In this document: positions 32,451 through 40,379 of the stretch, in pieces
How positions within the stretch are numbered: position 1 is the first letter of the stretch
Layout of the letters: the number at the start of each line of letters is the position of its first letter
Source: Paludibacteraceae bacterium
Lineage (GTDB): Bacteria; Bacteroidota; Bacteroidia; Bacteroidales; Paludibacteraceae
Direction of reading: 5' to 3'
DNA length: 51,732 nt
Assembly (NCBI GenBank): GCA_024400115.1
Contig: JAKSNF010000016.1
Span: 1 to 51,732 of the forward strand
Notes under the pieces: generated by a model
The model's database searches: none
Seen by the model: the letters and a program-made list of their open reading frames with translations, nothing else
Told to the model about the DNA's origin: nothing
Program-made: the position numbers and the translations under genes

Positions 32451-34005
32451 AATATTGATCTATGTATTGTTGTCTCTCGTCAGCATTGAGTTGACGAATA
32501 TGTGTTTCGGTGTGGTTCTCCTCGTCTTGCTTATAAACGAGGTACTGTGTGTCGCTTTGAACCGTAATCTGCGGGTTATGAGTAATGGCTATAATCTGTC
32601 TTGACTGCGCCATCTGCTTCATGATTGTACCCATCTGTACGGATACGGCTCCACTCACGCCCGTATCTATCTCGTCAAAGACGATGGTCGGTAGTCCGTT
32701 GGTAGAGGCAATCAAGGCTTTAATACAAAGCATGATTCGCGCTATCTCACCACCACTGGCTACCTCGCTCACGCGCCGTAGCGACTGATTGAGGTTGGCG
32801 GCAAAGAGGAACTGTATATCATCTATACCGCTTGGCGTGAAATCGGGTAGGGTGTTATACTCTATATCGACTTTAGCGTGGTTAATACCGAGTTTTTTGA
32901 GGTTCTCCGTAAGGTCTTTGACGATAGTCTCCCTCACGGCCTTGCGGCTCTTTGTTAACTCTTGTGCCGCTCCTGTAGCCTGTAGCCTGTAGCCTGTAAC
33001 CTTTTCTTCCAATGCACGTATATCCTCTTCGAAATGTTCAAAACGCGAGCATTGTGCCTCTAACTCGTCGCGAAGGGTGATGAGTTCGTCCACTGTTTGC
33101 TTATGGTGCTTCTTGAGAAGGCTATTGATAAGGTCTATTCGCGCTTCTACGGCTTGCAAACGTGCCGGGTCAGCTTCTATGTGCTCGGCTAAACGCTCTG
33201 TCTCGGATAATATATCTTTCAGTTCTATTTCGGCACTCTTGAGACGTTCTTGCAACTCTTCCGAGGCGTCGCTAAGGTCTAATTCGTGCAGTTGCGATAG
33301 CACGCCTCGTTCGTCGCCATCGAGGTTGTAGATAGCTTGTTGTAACGATTGCTGTATCTGGTCGGCGTGACTCAGTTGATACTGCTCCGTCTCCAAGTCC
33401 TGCTCCTCGCCCGATACTAAGTGGGCTTCTTGTAACTGATTGAGTTGGAAACTCAAGTAGTCTTGGTCTTGGGAAGACTTAGTAGCCAACGCTTTTAGGT
33501 CTGCTAATGCCTGTTTGGCATTACAGTAAGCCTCATACTTCTCGGTATATGCTTCAAATATGCCTGCGGAGGCTCTCCGCCCTTGTTCCTTGCTCCTTGC
33601 TCCCTGTACAATGGCATCTACTATACTGAGTTGAAAACTGTCGTCATTAAGCAGTAGGTTCTCGTGCTGCGAGTGTATATCCACGAGTTGTCGTGCCAGG
33701 GCTTTGAGTTCGGATTGACTCACTACCTCGTCGTTAACCAACGAGCGGGAACGCCCGTTGCTATTGAGTTCGCGACGAATGATATATTCTTTCTCGCCGT
33801 TGAACGTAGCCTCAATCACGCAGCGGTCTTCTCCCTCGGTGATGGTCTTGGTGTCTGCACGAGCACCCATCACGAGGGATAATGCCCCGAGGATAATACT
33901 TTTACCGGCACCGGTTTCACCCGTCAAAACGGAGAAACCCGAACTGAAGTCTATATCCAAGTGGGATATAAGAGCGTAATTCTTTATGTATAAATGAGTT
34001 AACAT
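32407..34005 (-). CDS. recN: DNA repair protein RecN
   Basis: SMC-like ATPase in double-strand break repair. N-terminal Walker A GETGAGKSIIL (about 29-39), two coiled-coil stretches (about 150-235 and 255-370), the signature motif ASGGEIARIML, and Walker B TIVFDEIDTGVSG, followed by the HNPQ switch. 532 residues. Two short repeat-coded insertions are visible in the coiled-coil part: about 133-147 (QGARSKEQGRRASAG) and about 335-345 (VTGYRLQATGAAQ). The gene is adjacent to porD (1 bp gap) and overlaps rarA. Confidence 0.96.
   Translation of the reverse strand: MLTHLYIKNYALISHLDIDFSSGFSVLTGETGAGKSIILGALSLVMGARADTKTITEGEDRCVIEATFNGEKEYIIRRELNSNGRSRSLVNDEVVSQSELKALARQLVDIHSQHENLLLNDDSFQLSIVDAIVQGARSKEQGRRASAGIFEAYTEKYEAYCNAKQALADLKALATKSSQDQDYLSFQLNQLQEAHLVSGEEQDLETEQYQLSHADQIQQSLQQAIYNLDGDERGVLSQLHELDLSDASEELQERLKSAEIELKDILSETERLAEHIEADPARLQAVEARIDLINSLLKKHHKQTVDELITLRDELEAQCSRFEHFEEDIRALEEKVTGYRLQATGAAQELTKSRKAVRETIVKDLTENLKKLGINHAKVDIEYNTLPDFTPSGIDDIQFLFAANLNQSLRRVSEVASGGEIARIMLCIKALIASTNGLPTIVFDEIDTGVSGAVSVQMGTIMKQMAQSRQIIAITHNPQITVQSDTQYLVYKQDEENHTETHIRQLNADERQQYIDQYYATISRAIASKNAE
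32972..33001 (-). repeat. CCTGTAG heptamers inside recN
   Basis: CCTGTAG, CCTGTAG, CCTGTAG, CCTGTAA at 7-bp steps, in frame, coding VTGYRLQATG in the RecN coiled-coil. Confidence 0.92.
33566..33608 (-). repeat. Hairpin plus CCTTGNT heptamers inside recN
   Basis: Hairpin GCGGAGGCTCTCCGC (33566-33580) followed by CCTTGTT, CCTTGCT, CCTTGCT, CCCTGTA. Coding QGARSKEQGRRASAG in frame. Confidence 0.92.
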
Positions 34006-34006
34006 A

Positions 34007-34918
34007 TCACTTCATTATCTTATCGTATAAGTCTGTGCGGGTCGGGTCAATAGCCGTTAGCACATCATAGACTTTCTCTTTCTCCTCGTTCGTGCCTTTG
34101 CTGAAGATATTGACTAACTCGTCTGCTTTAGCGTCCATAAATGTACTAACGATATATGTTGCCGGACGAGCCCGATTAGCGTCTTGCAGAATTTTAATAT
34201 TTTGCGCAATGTGAGCCCTACCATTGGTAACATTAGCACTCATCTCATCCAGTCCCAAGCGGTGATAGGTATAGGAATAGGCTCTATACTCCTTGAAAGC
34301 GTCGTCCATGAGGTTATTGGTTAAGGCGTAGCGACTACGGTTGCTGTCAAACGCTTTCCAGCCTTTCTGTTCGGTGTCGTTCATAGACGCACCTTGACCC
34401 ATGGAGCATATGTTCTCGCATATTTGGAAATAGGGAGTACCGCCTAACTTGGCGTACGAGTCACAGTCATAACCGATAATCAGATAGGCGTAATAAGCCA
34501 ACATCGCCGACAGATTGCCCGTGAAGGCAGATTTGTCGAATAGTATCTGGTCATAGTCTTGATAGGTGAAATTGAAGTTCTTGTCCCTAAAATTGATGAT
34601 GGGAGACGTATAGGTCGTGCCATAAACAGGACGATTACTCTGCACTTGTAACTCGGCGGTGTAGAGGTTGTCTTCCGACACGGACGAAACGATAATCATC
34701 ATGTTACAGTCAATCTTCTCCGTCTCCATGAACGTCATGTTGGTCCACCGAGTGGTGTTCATGAAATCAGTTATCGACTGCTTGAGGTGCTCAAACGTCT
34801 GGGCATTAGCACTCTGCACTGCCTCATAATTGAGGGTCACGTTGCATTTTAGTTCTTGCCCATAAGCATTAACTACCAGCGCTAAAACTGCAATGATATA
34901 GAATAAACGACGATTCAT
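34007..34918 (-). CDS. porD: DUF4835 family protein, PorD-like type IX secretion component
   Basis: Secreted Bacteroidetes protein (signal peptide 1-20, ending AYGQ). The family pattern is clear: ELKCNVTLNYEAVQSANAQTF (broken here as ELKCNVTLNY then EAVQSANAQ), F..L...ITDFMNTTRWTN, YGTTYTSPIINFRDKNF and AMLAYYAYLIIGYDCDSYA. Members are annotated as PorD, needed for type IX secretion in Porphyromonas. 303 residues, full length. Its neighbour recN is a typical neighbour in Bacteroidetes. The TAATG junction with the DUF4831 gene indicates coupling. Confidence 0.9.
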   Translation of the reverse strand: MNRRLFYIIAVLALVVNAYGQELKCNVTLNYEAVQSANAQTFEHLKQSITDFMNTTRWTNMTFMETEKIDCNMMIIVSSVSEDNLYTAELQVQSNRPVYGTTYTSPIINFRDKNFNFTYQDYDQILFDKSAFTGNLSAMLAYYAYLIIGYDCDSYAKLGGTPYFQICENICSMGQGASMNDTEQKGWKAFDSNRSRYALTNNLMDDAFKEYRAYSYTYHRLGLDEMSANVTNGRAHIAQNIKILQDANRARPATYIVSTFMDAKADELVNIFSKGTNEEKEKVYDVLTAIDPTRTDLYDKIMK

Positions 34919-35997
34919 TACTGATGAATGTTTTTGATGTTACCCGTTTGGGTGTTAAAGACTATTTGGGGTAATACTTTGCCCGTGAATAGGTTCTGCG
35001 CTAACGGAACGGCTATACCGAACTGTGCAATAGGCAAACTCTTACTTGCCAAGCACTGAACGCCGTACTCAATCGTATAATCGAGCCAACCGGGTAGGTT
35101 ATACATTATCGGACTAAGCATGACTTTGTCCTTTGTCCTTTGTCCTTTATCCTTTGTCTCGTCTTGTGCTTCGCCGGCTATCTGTCTCATCACTTGAGCA
35201 TTGAGCACGACCGGTTCGCCTACTTCGTCCTCTTTGTCAATGAGCCCGTCCGCTTCTGAGAAACGGCAAAGAACATAGCGCTCGCTTTGCGTCGGTTCGT
35301 ACACAAAGGTCTCTGAGAGGTGGCGAATGGACTTCGTTCCGGTGAATAGTTCGGTCAGACCCTTTTCCTCTGCCTCTAACTGACGCAGCACCTCTTTAGT
35401 GGCTTCTCCGTCGGTAGGCATCTTATCCACTTCTCCGCTGAGCAGGTAGATACGTGTCTCGCGCAGACGGTAAATCTGTTTAGCTAATAGTTCGGCTTTC
35501 TCGCGTTTGGTTACAGCACGCGTCACTTCCTCAGGAATAGAGGTCTTGGCTTTCACTCTATCAAAAGAGCGATGGTTGCCTTGAGGACCTTGGGGTTCTT
35601 GCTGAGTCGGGAAAGCGGGGTGCAGTTCGTTGGACGATACATTATAACCGGCGAGGAGTCCGTCCTTCGTTAACGCCAGTAACTGAAGAGGTATATTCGC
35701 TTTGGCGGTTACTACTACCGGACGCGAGAAATCGGGACTCGTTATGGTACGAACCGTTGCTTTGGTGAGTTCATAATCGCTCTCGTTACGCTGAATAACG
35801 TCGTCGATGCCCAATAACTCTTTGGCAAAGTCCTTATACGGACCCGCCTTATAGGTAGTGGCTTTATAATGGATTTTCACTTGAAGGGCGTTCTTAGGCA
35901 TATAATATACCAGCGAAGCGTCACCTTCGTTCACTACTTGGGCTTTCACCCCCATCACGCAGCACATAGCTGCCAATATAATCACAATTTTCTTCAT
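34918..35997 (-). CDS. DUF4831 family secreted protein
   Basis: Bacteroidales protein of unknown function; signal peptide 1-20 (MKKIVIILAAMCCVMGVKAQ). The N-terminal signature YYMPKNALQVKI...YKAGPYKDFAKELLGI fits DUF4831. The protein is probably periplasmic or outer-membrane associated. The start is set at ATG 35997; an in-frame GTG lies at 36003 inside CTCTAAA repeats. A repeat-coded stretch KDKGQRTKDK occupies about 280-291. Placed directly upstream of porD with a 1-nt overlap; involvement in secretion is unproven. Confidence 0.82.
   Translation of the reverse strand: MKKIVIILAAMCCVMGVKAQVVNEGDASLVYYMPKNALQVKIHYKATTYKAGPYKDFAKELLGIDDVIQRNESDYELTKATVRTITSPDFSRPVVVTAKANIPLQLLALTKDGLLAGYNVSSNELHPAFPTQQEPQGPQGNHRSFDRVKAKTSIPEEVTRAVTKREKAELLAKQIYRLRETRIYLLSGEVDKMPTDGEATKEVLRQLEAEEKGLTELFTGTKSIRHLSETFVYEPTQSERYVLCRFSEADGLIDKEDEVGEPVVLNAQVMRQIAGEAQDETKDKGQRTKDKVMLSPIMYNLPGWLDYTIEYGVQCLASKSLPIAQFGIAVPLAQNLFTGKVLPQIVFNTQTGNIKNIHQ
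35124..35159 (-). repeat. TTTGTCC heptamers inside the DUF4831 gene
   Basis: Five units at 7-bp steps: TTTGTCC, TTTGTCC, TTTGTCC, TTTATCC, TTTGTCT. Coding DKGQRTKDK in frame. Confidence 0.95.
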
Positions 35998-36000
35998 ATT

Positions 36001-36056
36001 CACTCTAAACTCTCAACTACTCTAAACTCTACACTCTCCACTCTAAACTCTCCAGA
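36001..36056. repeat. CTCTAAA heptamers at the tilS-aroE/DUF4831 boundary
   Basis: CTCTAAA, CTCTCAA, CTACTCT, CTCTACA units. They contain the TAG stop of the tilS-aroE gene (36043-36045) and reach to within 3 bp of the DUF4831 ATG. Confidence 0.92.
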
Positions 36057-37500
36057 TACTCCATGCTGCTTTCGCTTGTTCCTCAAGCATCCTCCGTCCG
36101 TTCACCACTCGTGCTCCTTGTTCTTGCCCTCGTTGCATGAATAGCGTCACTTCGGGGTTATAGATGCAGTCAAACAAAATGTGTGCCGAACTGATGAACG
36201 GATACGGAATATCCGGACAAGCGTTCCCGTTCGGGTACATTCCTAACGGCGTGCAGTTAACTATAATCGTATATTCGTGCATTATTTCTTCGGTCAACGC
36301 AGAGTAGGGCAGTCCCCTGCTTGCGTCCCGTGAGACGTATTGCGTCTTGATTCCTAATTTATGTAGCGCATAATTAACGGCCTTGGCAGCTCCGCCGGTG
36401 CCTAAGATTAGCGCTTTCTTGTCTTCTTTCCTTAGATAAGGTTTAATCGCTTTCGTAAAACCAATCCAGTCGGTGTTATATCCTTTTTTACCTTTTACCA
36501 CATTCACCGCCCCAATCTTCTGTGCCACTACATCAATCTCATCCAAATAGGACATAATTTCCTCTTTATACGGATAGGTCACATTATATCCGTCCAACTT
36601 TGAACATTCTTTTATAGGACAGCCAGCGCTTTGCGCTTTAAAATTGGAGCGGACGCCATCCGGCTGTCCTGCGATTTCCGAGTAATCCGCCAACACATGC
36701 TCTCGCTCAAAGAACTCCGTAAACCACTGTTTAGAGAACGAGTGTTCGAGCGGTTTACCAATCAGTCCGTAATGGCGTGTGTTATCCCTTACAAAGGCTT
36801 GCATTATCTCTGCCGTCTTAGCTATATGCTCAATCTCCGCCTTGCTATAACTCTTCAGTTCCTCTCTTATGGCATTGCGACGATACTTCGTGTCGCTATT
36901 ACTTGAATCTTCCACCCAGTCGATATGTCGTATATCCCGCAAGTAGTGGCATATATAGTCATGTGTCGTACACAATAGCGGTCGAATAACTCTCAACTTA
37001 CTACTCTCAACTACTCTACACTCTACACTCTCCACTCTACACTCTCTAGAAGGCCAAATGCCGCATAGTCCTTTCACGCCGGCTCCGCGTCTGAGGTTCA
37101 TGAGTACCGTTTCCGCTTGGTCGTTCTGGTGATGCGCTACGGCGATAGCGGCGCAGTTCTCTTGCTTGGCGACTTCCGCAAACCAAGCGTACCTCAGTTC
37201 GCGCGCAGCGAGTTCTATGCTCGCGTTATGTTCGCGCGCGTACAAAAAAGTGTCAAAGTGTTTGACCAACAAACGAACACCTCGCTCGGAGCAGAGCGAC
37301 CGAACGAAATGTTCGTCTCTGTCGCTCTCTTCTCCGCGAAGGTGAAAATTACAGTGAGCCACTACACACTCGTAGCCCCCTCGGCATAGCACATCCAAGA
37401 GGGCGACGCTATCTGCGCCACCACTCACACAAACAAGTACCTTGTCGTGCGGATTCAAGAGGGCATTATCTCGAATGTATTTTAGGACTCTCCTAAGCAT
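36043..37500 (-). CDS. TilS-AroE fusion: tRNA(Ile)-lysidine synthetase catalytic domain joined to shikimate dehydrogenase
   Basis: Residues about 1-235 are the TilS N-type ATP-pyrophosphatase that makes lysidine at C34 of tRNA-Ile(CAU): P-loop CVSGGADS (24-31), HCNFHLRGEESDRDE, AHHQNDQAETVLMNLRRGAG. Residues about 242-485 are AroE, which reduces 3-dehydroshikimate: YGLIGKPLEHSFS, NVTYPYK (catalytic Lys), NTDWIGF (catalytic Asp), NADP loop GTGGAAKA, and NCTPLGMYP. The junction RDNTRHYGLIG has no stop and no start codon. The TilS C-terminal tRNA-binding region is missing. Repeat-coded inserts lie at about 151-170 (TilS) and 277-295 (AroE). A domain fusion is the direct reading; an assembly-level deletion is the alternative. 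Confidence 0.9.
   Translation of the reverse strand: MLRRVLKYIRDNALLNPHDKVLVCVSGGADSVALLDVLCRGGYECVVAHCNFHLRGEESDRDEHFVRSLCSERGVRLLVKHFDTFLYAREHNASIELAARELRYAWFAEVAKQENCAAIAVAHHQNDQAETVLMNLRRGAGVKGLCGIWPSRECRVESVECRVVESSKLRVIRPLLCTTHDYICHYLRDIRHIDWVEDSSNSDTKYRRNAIREELKSYSKAEIEHIAKTAEIMQAFVRDNTRHYGLIGKPLEHSFSKQWFTEFFEREHVLADYSEIAGQPDGVRSNFKAQSAGCPIKECSKLDGYNVTYPYKEEIMSYLDEIDVVAQKIGAVNVVKGKKGYNTDWIGFTKAIKPYLRKEDKKALILGTGGAAKAVNYALHKLGIKTQYVSRDASRGLPYSALTEEIMHEYTIIVNCTPLGMYPNGNACPDIPYPFISSAHILFDCIYNPEVTLFMQRGQEQGARVVNGRRMLEEQAKAAWSIWRV
36616..36670 (-). repeat. Inverted-repeat-bounded insert inside the AroE part
   Basis: AGGACAGCC (36616-36624) and GGCTGTCCT (36662-36670) are perfect inverted repeats. 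They bound a 37-bp interior that begins with hairpin AGCGC-TTT-GCGCT (36625-36637). It is in frame and replaces the usual variable stretch before the NVTYPYK strand. Confidence 0.8.
36990..37049 (-). repeat. GTGTAGA/GTTGAGA heptamers inside the TilS part
   Basis: CTCTACACTCTACACTCTCC and flanking CTCAACT units read in frame as the Arg/Glu/Val/Ser-rich segment RECRVESVECRVVESSKLR, absent from ordinary TilS. Confidence 0.92.
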
Positions 37501-37625
37501 ATCATTATATATATTATAGGCGTGCGTACGCCTGCGCGCAATTGCTGCAAAGAACAGCCGCCCGCAGGCGACTATTCTTTTATCTTTCAGCGAAGCCGGT
37601 CTTCCGGCGCAGCGGTCAGTTCACT
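37501..37625. repeat. Hairpin-rich gap upstream of the tilS-aroE gene
   Basis: It contains GCCGCCCGCAGGCG-type and CCGG-TCTT-CCGG hairpins, plus a member of the AGACCGCT/GCGCTG repeat family (CTTTCAGCGAAGCCGGTCTT, then CCGGCGCAGCGGTC). No promoter consensus was recognised. It may contain the ppdK transcription end. Confidence 0.6.
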
Positions 37626-40352
37626 TTACGCTTCCTCTACAGCAGCTTGTGCAGCAGCCAGACGTGCGATAGGTACACGGAAGGGCGAGCAAGAAGCGTA
37701 GTTCATGCCGATACGGGCGCAGAACTTAACGCTGCTGGGTTCACCACCGTGCTCACCGCAGATACCGGTACGCAGTGCAGGACGGATAGCGCGACCTTTC
37801 TCGATGGCCATCTTGATGAGTTGACCAACACCCTTCTGGTCGAGTACTTGGAACGGATCCACTTTGAGGACTTTCTTCTCCAAGTATGCGGGCAAGAAGG
37901 AAGCAATATCGTCACGGCTGTAACCGAACGTCATCTGTGTCAAGTCGTTGGTACCGAAGCTGAAGTATTGAGCCTCTGTAGCGATACGGTCAGCGGTCAG
38001 GGCTGCACGAGGAATCTCAATCATCGTACCTACCTCGAACTCAACCTCTACGCCATACTCGGCCATCACTTCTTTAGCTACCTTAAGGATGATCTCCTTT
38101 TGTTGCTTGAGCTCGTACAGAATACCAATGAGCGGAACCATGATCTCCGGCATAGGGTTCTTACCCTCTTTCTTCAACTCGCAAGCGGCGCTGATGATAG
38201 CGCGTGTTTGCATAGCGGTGATCTCGGGGAAGGTGATACCCAGACGGCAACCACGGTGACCTAACATCGGGTTGTTCTCTGCCAACGAGTTAACGCGTTG
38301 TTGAATCTCCTCAACGCTAACGCCCATCTCTTGAGCCATCGTTTGTTGTCCGGCTAAATCGTGGGGAACGAACTCATGTAATGGGGGATCGAGCAAGCGG
38401 ATATTAACGGGGCAACCGTCCATAGCTTCTAAGATACCCTTGAAGTCGCTCTTTTGGTAAGGCAGCAGTTTAGCCAATGCTTTCTCACGGCCTTCAACGT
38501 CCTTAGCCAGAATCATCTCACGCATAGCCAAGATCTTCTTATCCTCGAAGAACATGTGCTCGGTACGGGTCAAACCGATACCCTTAGCACCAAAGGCGCG
38601 AGCCACTTGTGCGTCACGAGGCGTATCTGCGTTCGTGCGTACTTGCAGACGAGTATATTTGTCGCAGAGGTCCATCAGGTCCTTGAAGTCTCCGCTCAGT
38701 TCAGCAGCCTTAGTCGGGATCTCACCGGCATAGACTTGACCGGTCGAACCGTTCAAGCTGATATAGTCGCCCTCTTTATAAACCACGCCTTCAATCGTAA
38801 CGGTCTTAGCCTTATAATCAACGAGGATAGCACCTGCACCCGATACGCAGCACTTACCCATACCACGAGCTACAACAGCTGCGTGAGAGGTCATACCGCC
38901 ACGTGCGGTCAGGATACCTTCGGCAGAAGCCATACCGGCGAGGTCTTCAGGACTGGTCTCCAAACGAACCATGATAACCTTATGACCGTTCTTATGCCAA
39001 TCTTGTGCGTCATCAGCGTGGAACACGATTTGACCGCAAGCAGCACCCGGAGATGCGGGCAGACCTTGCGTAATAACCTTTGCTTTCTTCAGTGCGTCCT
39101 TATCGAAAACGGGGTGGAGTAGTTCATCCAGTTTCTGAGGTTCGCAGCGCATGATAGCCTCTTTCTCGGTGATAACACCTTCACGAACGAGGTCCATAGC
39201 GATCTTAACCATAGCCGTTCCGGTACGTTTACCGTTACGGGTTTGCAAGAACCATAGTTTACCTTCTTGTACGGTGAACTCCATGTCTTGCATATCGCGG
39301 TAGTGGGCTTGCAGTTTCTGTTGGATACCATTCAACTCTTTGTAGAGCTCCGGCATGGCCTCTTCCATGGAAGGATACTTAGCGGCACGCTCCTCTTCGG
39401 AGATACCTTGCAACTTAGCCCAACGGCGGCTGCCTTCGAGCGTGATTTGTTGCGGGGTACGGATACCGGCTACAACGTCCTCACCTTGTGCATTAACTAA
39501 GTACTCACCGTTGAACAGGTTCTCACCCGTAGCGGCATCACGGCTGAAGCAAACACCCGTAGCGGAGGTCTCACCCATGTTACCGAAGACCATAGCCATT
39601 ACGCTAACAGCGGTTCCCCACTCATCCGGAATACCTTCCATCTTACGGTACAGAATAGCGCGCTCGTTCATCCATGAACGGAACACAGCGCAGATAGCGC
39701 CCCACAATTGCTCAATTGGGTCGGTCGGGAAGTCATTACCCGTACCTTCCTTAATAGCGGTCTTGAAGCGAGCTACCAACAGCTTGAGTTCATCTACGTT
39801 GAGGTCCTTATCCAGCTTCACGCCACGGATAGCCTTCACTTCTTCGATGATCTTCTCGAAGGGGTCAATATCCGTTTTGTTCACGGGTTTCATACCCAAA
39901 ACAACATCACCGTACATTTGTACGAAACGGCGATAACTGTCATATACGAAGTGAGGATTATTGGTCTTAGCTACCATACCCTCTGCTACTACATCGTTCA
40001 AACCGAGGTTGAGGATAGTGTCCATCATACCGGGCATCGAAGCGCGGGCACCCGAACGAACGCTGACGAGCAGCGGGTTCTTCGGATCACCGAACTTGCA
40101 GTTCATGAGCGTCTCGATATGCTTAACGGCAGACATAACGTCATCGTTAAGGAGCTCAACGATCTTCTCTTGACCTACTTGATAATACTCGTTACATACA
40201 TCTGTGGTGATTGTGAATCCGGGAGGAACCGGAACACCCACAAGATTCATCTCAGCGCAGTTAGCGCCCTTACCGCCCAGCTGCTCTCGCATCTGGGCAT
40301 TACCTTCTGCTTTTCCATTACCGAAGGTGTAAACACGTTTCTTGTTGTCCAT
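37626..40352 (-). CDS. ppdK: Pyruvate, phosphate dikinase
   Basis: Interconverts pyruvate + ATP + Pi and PEP + AMP + PPi; cytoplasmic, used for glycolysis or gluconeogenesis in anaerobes. Full length (908). The N-terminal ATP-grasp domain has QLGGKGANCAEM and GLNLG-like elements. The phosphohistidine domain carries GGMTSHAAVVARG with H490. The C-terminal TIM barrel carries LTRTEHMFFE, GHRGCRLGI, FGTNDLTQMTFG, and GICGEHGGEPSSV with the catalytic Cys near the end. The start ATG at 40352 is followed by MDNKKRVYTFGNGKAEG, typical for the family. It is 27 bp downstream of a small lipoprotein gene and may depend on that promoter. Confidence 0.97.
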   Translation of the reverse strand: MDNKKRVYTFGNGKAEGNAQMREQLGGKGANCAEMNLVGVPVPPGFTITTDVCNEYYQVGQEKIVELLNDDVMSAVKHIETLMNCKFGDPKNPLLVSVRSGARASMPGMMDTILNLGLNDVVAEGMVAKTNNPHFVYDSYRRFVQMYGDVVLGMKPVNKTDIDPFEKIIEEVKAIRGVKLDKDLNVDELKLLVARFKTAIKEGTGNDFPTDPIEQLWGAICAVFRSWMNERAILYRKMEGIPDEWGTAVSVMAMVFGNMGETSATGVCFSRDAATGENLFNGEYLVNAQGEDVVAGIRTPQQITLEGSRRWAKLQGISEEERAAKYPSMEEAMPELYKELNGIQQKLQAHYRDMQDMEFTVQEGKLWFLQTRNGKRTGTAMVKIAMDLVREGVITEKEAIMRCEPQKLDELLHPVFDKDALKKAKVITQGLPASPGAACGQIVFHADDAQDWHKNGHKVIMVRLETSPEDLAGMASAEGILTARGGMTSHAAVVARGMGKCCVSGAGAILVDYKAKTVTIEGVVYKEGDYISLNGSTGQVYAGEIPTKAAELSGDFKDLMDLCDKYTRLQVRTNADTPRDAQVARAFGAKGIGLTRTEHMFFEDKKILAMREMILAKDVEGREKALAKLLPYQKSDFKGILEAMDGCPVNIRLLDPPLHEFVPHDLAGQQTMAQEMGVSVEEIQQRVNSLAENNPMLGHRGCRLGITFPEITAMQTRAIISAACELKKEGKNPMPEIMVPLIGILYELKQQKEIILKVAKEVMAEYGVEVEFEVGTMIEIPRAALTADRIATEAQYFSFGTNDLTQMTFGYSRDDIASFLPAYLEKKVLKVDPFQVLDQKGVGQLIKMAIEKGRAIRPALRTGICGEHGGEPSSVKFCARIGMNYASCSPFRVPIARLAAAQAAVEEA

Positions 40353-40379
40353 TTTGTTTTATAATTTTTTAGTTAGTTG

